64,000 nucleotides of DNA from Gardnerella vaginalis (GTDB lineage: Bacteria > Actinomycetota > Actinomycetes > Actinomycetales > Bifidobacteriaceae): assembly GCF_001563665.1 (NCBI RefSeq), contig NZ_KQ961853.1:122812-186811 (forward strand), given 5' to 3'. The first letter of the stretch is position 1. Each line of letters begins with the position of its first letter. Positions 57,678 to 64,000 of the stretch are shown piece after piece. The notes beneath the pieces are model-generated. The model saw only the letters and a list, made by a program, of their open reading frames with translations. It was not told the DNA's origin and ran no database searches. A program made the translations under genes and the position numbers.

Positions 57678-60529
57678 AAGAACAATCAAATGAGCAAAAT
57701 GATGAGCAATCCACGCCAAAAACTCCAATCACGACAAGCGATGAGCACAACTCCGTGAAAACAGATGAACAAAACTCAGAACAAAACTCAGAAACAATCC
57801 AAGCAATTCTAGATCAACAAACAACTAGAGATACAAACACTTATCAAAAAATACAATCTAAAACACAGAAACAAAACGCACACAACAATCACATGCGCGT
57901 AATTTTTAAAGACATAATGTCTTGGATTCGCGGACGCATTCTTGCAACGTACACAGCAGCAACCTTGATTATTATTAACATAGTCAATTGGATTTTCACA
58001 ACGATCTCTCACTTGTACGCTAATGGAACAGATACAACTTTGTCTAAATTATTTGTATACAGAAAACCAAAAATTACAAACGCATTATTCTTTGGTCACA
58101 ATAATATTCCTGTATTTTTATCACAATTATTAAAAACACTTGTTTATGTCAACAGCATATCTTCACTTATGATTAACGCTGCACTTTCAATCATTTTGAT
58201 TGGTTTAGCAGAAACTCACATGAAAAAAATACGCATGATAAGTATTTCTCTTATCAGCACATGTTCAGGAATAATATTTGGATTAACACTCATAGGCGCA
58301 CTTTCAACGCTTATTAGCAATTTGGGTTGGATCAGACGTATTCCAATTAGACTTTCACCATTTACATTATTTGTAGGAATCTTTATGGCTGCAGCATACT
58401 ACCAATCTTTACTTCTTCGAAGAAGAATGCTGGTAGTTGGATACACAATAACATTCGCAATGCTGTTATATAGCGGTAATCCAGGAGATTATTGCACACT
58501 TATAGCAGCTATTACAGGTCAAATAATAGGGAAACTCTTATTAAGATCTCATAGAGATAAATCTTCACAAACAAAAAAACAAAGACAATGGTGGCAAGGA
58601 ACAGACTACGAAGTACGAAGGTTATTTGCAATATCACAAGTAGTTATGGCAATAGGACCAATATTAGCTCTTTCATCTCGTTCTCATGCTGGAATTTTAA
58701 CAATGCTAGGATTGTTCATGTCTCCAGAATTAGGAGGAAAATCTTGGCTTACAAGATGCATGAGTAATTCAACTTCTGCAAGCTGCTTACTACATGTAGG
58801 ATTACATCACACAGCTTATGGAGGATTATGGATTCGCGCTGCCTTACCAATGGTTGCAATGCTTTTAATAGCTTGGGGACTACTACGTGGAAGACGACTT
58901 GCAGCATGGACAGCAATCGCAGTTAATACTATCACAGCAATTTTTGCAACAACATACTTTACTATTTTGCCTTTAATTGCATCTATGCAAAACACTCCTA
59001 ATACAGGTCATAATGCTTCTGCAGTTGCGTTTGCACTAACAGCTTTTCCACCTATTATTATTGTTATTTTATTAGTTTCAAACATTAAACACTTCTCAAT
59101 TCACACAGATAAACGTCAAGTAATAATAGGTCTTACAATCATATTTTTAACATTACTATTTACTTCAATAGCATACATTTCAATAGGATTACTATTGCCT
59201 CAAAAATTCCATCCTACAGCTAATTTATATAACTTAATACTAGATTTACCAGGGCGATGGATGCCAATGGGATTCGCAAGTAGAACAAGAATAATGCTTA
59301 TACCTAAAAGCACGCTTATATCACTAGTTATGCAAAGTATAGGCGTGATTTTCTGGGCAGCAGTAGTATTTGTTTGCGTAAAATGGTTTAGAACTATTAT
59401 TTCTCTAAATGAAGAAGATCGCAATAAAGCAAGTAAACTAGTAGAATGTGGCGGAGAAACAATGAGTTTCATGACCACTTGGCAAGGAAATCATTACTGG
59501 TTTTCTCCTAGTGAAAATTCAGCAATAGCTTATCGCGTTAAATACGGTATTGCTTTAACTCTTACAGGTCCTTTTGGAGAACAAAGCGAATATAGACAAA
59601 GCATAAAAGGATTTATACAATTTTGCGAAAAAAATTCGTTGGCACCTGTTTTTTATGCTGTACATGAAAGTCAACGTAAGATTTTAGAAGAATTAGGGTT
59701 TTCTTCTATAAAAGTCGGAACTGAAATGATTATTAATCCAAATAGTTGGCAAACTCGTGGTAAAAAATGGCAAGATATTCGCACTGCAATAAATAAAGCT
59801 AAGCGCGAAGGCATTACAGATATAATGAGTACTTTTGATGAAGCGCAAGATGATATCAAACGACAGATTGTTGAAATTTCTGAAGAATGGGCAGAACTTA
59901 AAGCATTACCAGAAATGAAATTTACTCTTGGCGGAATTGAAGAATTACAAGATTCTAGAGTTATTCTTCTTTACGCAATAGATTTACATAACAGAGTTTT
60001 AGGAATAACAAGTTGGATGCCTTCATATCAGCACAATAAGATAATTGGTTGGACTCTTGATTTTATGAGACATCGCACAGATAGCCCTAACGGAATTATG
60101 GAATTCCTCATAGCTAGAATGGCTGAAAGACTACGAGATGAAGGATTAGAACACACAGAATCAGCTGTAAAATTTATGAGCCTATCTGCTGCTCCTCTAG
60201 CTGGTATGGAAGATATTGAGGATAAAGATATAGATAAAGATAAAGATATAGATAAAGATATACAAGAAAACTCCAATGAAAGCAATATTATAAATCATGC
60301 TTTAACTATGGTTTCAGACATTTTAGAACCAGCATACGGATTTAAATCTTTATACTTCTTCAAAAAGAAATTCCAACCAGACGCAAATCCTGTATACATT
60401 TGTTATCAAGATTCAGCGAAACTCGCTCAAATATCACTTGCTGTTACAAGCTCTTACCTTCCAGAAACAAATCCTAAGCAACTATTAGAAATGATTAAAA
60501 CATTACAAAATGGTCACAAAAAAGATTAA
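57659..60529 (+). CDS. MprF-like aminoacyl-lipid synthase (DUF2156 domain)
   Basis: A 956-residue membrane protein. A charged Gln/Asn/Ser N-terminus (1-80) precedes about 12 membrane helices (to about 590). The C-terminal DUF2156/GNAT-like domain (about 595-950) is that of phosphatidylglycerol lysyltransferases: GGETMSFMTTWQGNHYWFS, NKAKREGITDI, IGWTLDFMRHRTDSPNGIMEFLI. Such enzymes transfer an amino acid from tRNA to phosphatidylglycerol, lowering surface negative charge and giving peptide resistance. A hexanucleotide-repeat insert (DIDKDKDIDKDI, about residues 855-868) interrupts this domain. Start ATG lies inside the esterase gene. Confidence 0.86.
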   Translation: MQATSVKEQSNEQNDEQSTPKTPITTSDEHNSVKTDEQNSEQNSETIQAILDQQTTRDTNTYQKIQSKTQKQNAHNNHMRVIFKDIMSWIRGRILATYTAATLIIINIVNWIFTTISHLYANGTDTTLSKLFVYRKPKITNALFFGHNNIPVFLSQLLKTLVYVNSISSLMINAALSIILIGLAETHMKKIRMISISLISTCSGIIFGLTLIGALSTLISNLGWIRRIPIRLSPFTLFVGIFMAAAYYQSLLLRRRMLVVGYTITFAMLLYSGNPGDYCTLIAAITGQIIGKLLLRSHRDKSSQTKKQRQWWQGTDYEVRRLFAISQVVMAIGPILALSSRSHAGILTMLGLFMSPELGGKSWLTRCMSNSTSASCLLHVGLHHTAYGGLWIRAALPMVAMLLIAWGLLRGRRLAAWTAIAVNTITAIFATTYFTILPLIASMQNTPNTGHNASAVAFALTAFPPIIIVILLVSNIKHFSIHTDKRQVIIGLTIIFLTLLFTSIAYISIGLLLPQKFHPTANLYNLILDLPGRWMPMGFASRTRIMLIPKSTLISLVMQSIGVIFWAAVVFVCVKWFRTIISLNEEDRNKASKLVECGGETMSFMTTWQGNHYWFSPSENSAIAYRVKYGIALTLTGPFGEQSEYRQSIKGFIQFCEKNSLAPVFYAVHESQRKILEELGFSSIKVGTEMIINPNSWQTRGKKWQDIRTAINKAKREGITDIMSTFDEAQDDIKRQIVEISEEWAELKALPEMKFTLGGIEELQDSRVILLYAIDLHNRVLGITSWMPSYQHNKIIGWTLDFMRHRTDSPNGIMEFLIARMAERLRDEGLEHTESAVKFMSLSAAPLAGMEDIEDKDIDKDKDIDKDIQENSNESNIINHALTMVSDILEPAYGFKSLYFFKKKFQPDANPVYICYQDSAKLAQISLAVTSSYLPETNPKQLLEMIKTLQNGHKKD
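60221..60262 (+). repeat. Hexanucleotide repeat within the MprF-like gene
   Basis: Seven GATAWA units in a row encode DKDIDKDKDIDKDI. It sits between conserved blocks of the catalytic domain, so gain or loss of units would keep the frame but change a loop length. Confidence 0.85.
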
Positions 60530-60658
60530 AATAACGAACAACTCAAAGAAAAAATAATGAATTTTGCGAACATCACAGAGCTAACTTAAACCTCTTGAAC
60601 GAACGCATAATGTTTTGCGCGCATAGTTTCCGTATCTAAACTCTCATGTAATTAGTTG

Positions 60659-60680
60659 ATGCTATTAAATAACAGCATCG
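60659..60680. terminator. Hairpin between convergent MprF-like and L,D-transpeptidase genes
   Basis: GATGCTATTA pairs with TAACAGCATC with one mismatch. A weak T-tract (TATATTTTA) follows on the plus strand. Confidence 0.55.
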
Positions 60681-60696
60681 TATATTTTATGAAATT

Positions 60697-61437
60697 TTAG
60701 ATAATTTTCACTTTCACGCCTTGTGGAATGTTTACATAAATCCATTTAGCATCTGGAACGCTTAATCGCACACAACCATTAGAAGCTTTGTGACCTAATT
60801 TACGAGCTTCTGATTTAATATAAGTACCAAATCTGCGACCAGTTGGAACAGTATGGAACAAGTATTTGGACTGTTTGAACCCAACCCAATAATCTCCACC
60901 TAAACGCTCTTTAGGATTATAAAAATGAGTTCCTCGATCAGTAATCTTATAAGTACCTTTAGGAGTTAAATTACCGATTCCAGTACTTGCAATCATAGTG
61001 TAAAGCACTTCACTACCATTGTATACAGTAACAGTTTGTGAACTTGTATCTACTTTCAAATAAATATTCTTTTTATCTAAATTTTTAATATCAGGATACG
61101 CTCCTCCAGTAGGATTCTTCCAGATGTCGTCAGGATTCTTTTTTTCAGCAGCATCTTTTTTAGAATTTTTAACTGGAGATGGCACAGTATTGCGTTTTTT
61201 GAGCTTAATTATATTATGTTTCTTCTTATTGGAAACACTGTAAATTTTACTATTAACAGAAGCAACACTTTTTATTGAATAATCAACATATTCTAAATAG
61301 TCAATAACTAAAACAATAATAATGATTAAGCCAATAAAACGATGCAACATAGTTCCATGAGCCCACGAATCAAAAAAACTCTTCATCGTATTAGAAAACT
61401 TCTTTATATCGTTAATCACGGCACTAAACACTCGCAT
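60697..61437 (-). CDS. L,D-transpeptidase (YkuD domain)
   Basis: A 246-residue exported enzyme anchored by one N-terminal membrane helix (about residues 34-52). The YkuD catalytic domain (about 125-246) has the conserved His in FHTVPTG and the nucleophile Cys in SNGCVRLSVPDA near residue 220. The STGIGNLTPKGTYKI block is also typical. It forms 3-3 peptidoglycan cross-links or attaches proteins to the wall. A Lys/Asn/Asp-rich linker joins anchor and domain. SD GGAGA precedes the ATG. It is the last gene of the envelope block and follows ychF by 24 bp. Confidence 0.92.
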   Translation of the reverse strand: MRVFSAVINDIKKFSNTMKSFFDSWAHGTMLHRFIGLIIIIVLVIDYLEYVDYSIKSVASVNSKIYSVSNKKKHNIIKLKKRNTVPSPVKNSKKDAAEKKNPDDIWKNPTGGAYPDIKNLDKKNIYLKVDTSSQTVTVYNGSEVLYTMIASTGIGNLTPKGTYKITDRGTHFYNPKERLGGDYWVGFKQSKYLFHTVPTGRRFGTYIKSEARKLGHKASNGCVRLSVPDAKWIYVNIPQGVKVKII

Positions 61438-61461
61438 AACATCTCCATCAATAATACAGAA

Positions 61462-62550
61462 TCACACATTAAACTTAAACTCAACTATATCGCCATCTTG
61501 CATCACATAGTCGCGACCTTCAAGACGAAGCTTTCCTTCTTCCTTGATTTTAGGCATAGAACCATTAGCTTCTACAAAGTCATTGTAAGATACAACTTCT
61601 GCTTTAATAAATCCACGCTCAAAATCAGTGTGAATAACTCCAGCAGCTTTAGGAGCAGTCCAGCCTTTATGAATTTGCCAAGCGTGAACTTCCTTAACAC
61701 CCGCAGTTAAGTAAGTTTGAAGTCCTAAAATATCAAATCCAACTCGCGCAAGCTGATCTAAACCTGATTCTTTCAAACCAGCATCTTCTAGCATTTCACG
61801 AGCATCAGTCTCATCAAGTTCAGTAAGCTCAGACTCAAATTGAGCATTCAAGAATATTGCTTTAGCAGGGGCAACAGAAGCTGAAAGTTTAGACTTTAAA
61901 TCTTCATCGCAAAGCTCAGAATCATCAACATTGAACACGTAAATAAACGGCTTAGCAGTTAGCAAATGCAAATCATACACATCGTTTTTATCAATAAGCT
62001 TTTCGTTATGAGCCTGATCAATTGTCTTTCCAGAAGCAAGAATCTTTTTAGCAAGATTTACAGCATCAACATACTCTTGAGTTACTTTCTTTCCGCGTAA
62101 ATCTTTTTCTAGCTTTGGCAATGCATTATCAATAGTTTGCATATCTGCAAGAATAAGCTCAGTGTTTATAGTTTCAATATCGTCTGCAGGATCAACTTTG
62201 CCGTTTACATGAACAATATCGTCATCGTTAAACGCACGAACAACTTCACAAATTGCGTCTGCTTCACGAATATTTGCAAGGAACTTGTTTCCTAAACCTT
62301 CACCTTCAGATGCACCTTTAACAATACCTGCAATATCTACGAAAGTAACTGTTGCTGGCACGATTTTTTCAGTATGAACTAATTTAGCTAATACTGGTAA
62401 ACGATGATCAGGTAATGGAACAATACCAGTATTCGGCTCAATAGTTGCAAATGGATAATTTTCTGCTAATACATTATTGCGAGTTAAAGCATTAAACATA
62501 GTGGACTTGCCAACATTAGGCAAACCAACAATTCCTATTGTTAAAGACAT
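61462..62550 (-). CDS. ychF: Obg-family GTPase YchF
   Basis: A 362-residue conserved ATPase/GTPase of the Obg family. G1 is [15 protein letters not shown] (residues 6-20) and G3-like [19 protein letters not shown] follows; the nucleotide-specificity motif NVDD appears in place of the NKxD motif. The C-terminal TGS-like domain includes [19 protein letters not shown]. YchF binds ribosomes and is linked to stress and translation control. ATG 62550 follows AGGTGA; a GTG two codons earlier is the alternative. Confidence 0.97.
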   Translation of the reverse strand: MSLTIGIVGLPNVGKSTMFNALTRNNVLAENYPFATIEPNTGIVPLPDHRLPVLAKLVHTEKIVPATVTFVDIAGIVKGASEGEGLGNKFLANIREADAICEVVRAFNDDDIVHVNGKVDPADDIETINTELILADMQTIDNALPKLEKDLRGKKVTQEYVDAVNLAKKILASGKTIDQAHNEKLIDKNDVYDLHLLTAKPFIYVFNVDDSELCDEDLKSKLSASVAPAKAIFLNAQFESELTELDETDAREMLEDAGLKESGLDQLARVGFDILGLQTYLTAGVKEVHAWQIHKGWTAPKAAGVIHTDFERGFIKAEVVSYNDFVEANGSMPKIKEEGKLRLEGRDYVMQDGDIVEFKFNV

Positions 62551-62629
62551 ATTCACCTAGTCTAGACCTGCGCGCGGAAAGCACGACACTAATACTAATT
62601 TACTAATACTAATTTACTTTACAATTCGA

Positions 62630-63439
62630 CTATTTATTTTTTTCAATAGCATCTATAGCAGCAATCACATCTCCTCTAAAACCACGAGATTCTAATTCTG
62701 CAACACCACGAATAGTGGTTCCTCCTGGAGAACATACAGAATCTTTCATCTCTCCTGGATGCATTCTAGAATCCATATACAATGCTCCAACTCCTTCAAT
62801 CATTTTAGCTGCTAGACGATAAGCACAATCACGTTTCAATCCGTACTTTACGCCTGCATCTGCTAACGCTTCCATATACATTGACGTAAAAGCAGGAGCA
62901 CAACTAGAAACACACATAGCAATATTCATATCTTTTGCATCAACATACTCTATTAGAGATATAGGTTCAAAAAGAGCATTAAACATTTTTATTTGCTCTT
63001 TCGTTAGACTATTTGTAGATTCAGCTAAAGTTACTCCATTGCAAACAGCAATAGGTGTATTAGGAATAATGCATTGAACATTTGCAGCATTCCCAAGAAC
63101 TTCTTTATAACGCTCTAAATTCCAACCAGCAGCAACTGAGATTATTGCAATGCCGCGTTTAACAATCAAATCAGAAAGAGGCAAGAGCACAGACTCAATC
63201 AGATGAGGCTTTATTGCAATAATAATCACATCACTTACTTGGCATACTTCTAAAGCGCTATGCATAGGGCGTATGCCAAGCAAAGAACAATTACGTTCTA
63301 ATTTCTCATAATGTGCAGCACATGCAACAATATTTGAAGCATTAACACCAGACTTAGTTAGTCCTTTTGCAATTGCTTGCGCCATATTTCCATATCCAAT
63401 AAATCCTACTGTTGCAACGAAATCAGAACTCATTTCCAA
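62630..63439 (-). CDS. proC: Pyrroline-5-carboxylate reductase
   Basis: A 269-residue NADPH-dependent enzyme, the last step in proline synthesis. The N-terminal Rossmann motif GFIGYGNMAQAIAKGL and the C-terminal signature HPGEMKDSVCSPGGTTIRGV are clear. The start could be TTG 63439 (five bases after GGGA) or ATG 63433. proA lies 30 kb away. Its neighbour here is a proline iminopeptidase gene, which releases proline from peptides. Confidence 0.96.
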   Translation of the reverse strand: MEMSSDFVATVGFIGYGNMAQAIAKGLTKSGVNASNIVACAAHYEKLERNCSLLGIRPMHSALEVCQVSDVIIIAIKPHLIESVLLPLSDLIVKRGIAIISVAAGWNLERYKEVLGNAANVQCIIPNTPIAVCNGVTLAESTNSLTKEQIKMFNALFEPISLIEYVDAKDMNIAMCVSSCAPAFTSMYMEALADAGVKYGLKRDCAYRLAAKMIEGVGALYMDSRMHPGEMKDSVCSPGGTTIRGVAELESRGFRGDVIAAIDAIEKNK

Positions 63440-63564
63440 TAAAATCCCATCTAAATTTGACCAATTTTCCTATTTTCACGCATGATTATTTACAATACAT
63501 GAACTGCGAATCTAAATCACTATTCAAGATTACTAATAATAGATTATTATAATAAATCATTAGC

Positions 63565-64000
63565 TTACTTATATAAAGCTTGTAAATCTCCCCTATCTCT
63601 AGCTTCATCTAACAAATGACGAAATACTTTAGAACCATGAACACCATCATGCTCAAATTCATTTGTAGTCCAATAATGTGAATTAGATATACGCGACAAC
63701 GTATCTAATTGCAATCCAGAATCAACATACAAATCATCGAAATAAACAGCTGCTTGCAGAGGAACTTCATTATTAGATAATTGTTCCTCATCATAAATCT
63801 TTCCAAATTTTTTATCTTCCATCATACTATCAACAGCAGGCTTAAACGGACTTAACGCAAGTTCTTGATCAAACATCCAAGGGAATACAGCTTCCCCAGT
63901 AAAAAGAAGAGGACGAGCAGAACAAGAAAATTCAGGCATAGAGTCGCGAACTTGTTGAGCTGCCCAACGAATAGGATTATCTAATTCACCATCAGCGTAA
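63565..64000 (-). CDS. pip: Proline iminopeptidase, C-terminal part (cut by window edge)
   Basis: The frame is open to the window edge; about 144 residues of the C-terminus are visible. Features fit a bifidobacterial-type S33 alpha/beta-hydrolase that removes N-terminal proline: ARPLLFTGEAVFPWMF, the acidic-residue region VYFDDLYVDSGL, and the terminal NEFEHDGVHGSKVFRHLL with a histidine that could be the catalytic base. The nucleophile serine lies outside the window. It adjoins proC on the same strand, 125 bp apart. Confidence 0.8.
   Translation of the reverse strand, partial: YADGELDNPIRWAAQQVRDSMPEFSCSARPLLFTGEAVFPWMFDQELALSPFKPAVDSMMEDKKFGKIYDEEQLSNNEVPLQAAVYFDDLYVDSGLQLDTLSRISNSHYWTTNEFEHDGVHGSKVFRHLLDEARDRGDLQALYK

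Overview
The window looks like a chromosomal segment of a low-G+C member of the Bifidobacteriaceae, most likely Gardnerella. Gene content and order are bifidobacterial/actinobacterial (cinA-DUF3046-recA-recX, proA-hypothetical-nadD, glmU-rsfS-phosphatase, lepA-hemW, a purT/C/L/F/M/D block), but the DNA is strongly AT-rich, as in Gardnerella rather than typical Bifidobacterium. The genus call is inferred from protein character and base composition; no database search was possible. I see no prophage, insertion sequence, CRISPR array or rRNA operon. Nearly everything is housekeeping or cell-envelope sequence, with many Asn/Asp/Ser/Lys-rich low-complexity tails.

Layout. 1-4200: start of comEC, comEA and leuS, all on the minus strand. 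4400-7900: plus-strand membrane protein, fructosamine-kinase-like protein and a lipoprotein. 8000-12300: acyl-CoA ligase, tRNA-Asn, an M23 peptidase and a repeat-bearing membrane-anchored protein. 12300-14100: an amino-acid permease preceded by a lysine riboswitch, hence probably a lysine permease. 14100-17700: a three-gene MacB/FtsX-type ABC exporter operon preceded by a perfect 27-bp palindrome. 18000-22400: small membrane protein, hemW, lepA and divergent rpsT. 22500-27200: Ser-rich membrane protein, tRNA-Ala, EamA transporter, FMN-binding protein, and a DUF3021-LytTR pair. 27300-34300: phosphatase-rsfS-glmU, tRNA-Gln, prs, and nadD-hypothetical-proA. 34400-43300: thrC, then recX, recA, DUF3046, cinA, pgsA, ftsK and tRNA-His. 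43400-53700: purine biosynthesis. 53700-61400: an envelope block of LtaS-like phosphotransferase, esterase, MprF-like aminoacyl-lipid synthase and L,D-transpeptidase. 61400-64000: ychF, proC and the 3' part of a proline iminopeptidase gene.

Most interesting signals are regulatory. (1) A near-identical element (core TCTGACCACA) lies upstream of comEA, recA and an M23 peptidase gene, always in the orientation of the downstream gene. DNA uptake, recombination and a wall hydrolase are the functions grouped in competence regulons of other bacteria, so this could be an undescribed competence-type regulon. (2) A lysine riboswitch controls the permease, with a visible Shine-Dalgarno-sequestering hairpin. 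(3) A structured leader of unrecognised class precedes purC, again with its ribosome-binding site in a hairpin. (4) A LexA box overlaps the recA promoter. (5) A membrane esterase overlaps the MprF-like gene, suggesting a make-and-remove pair for aminoacylated lipids.
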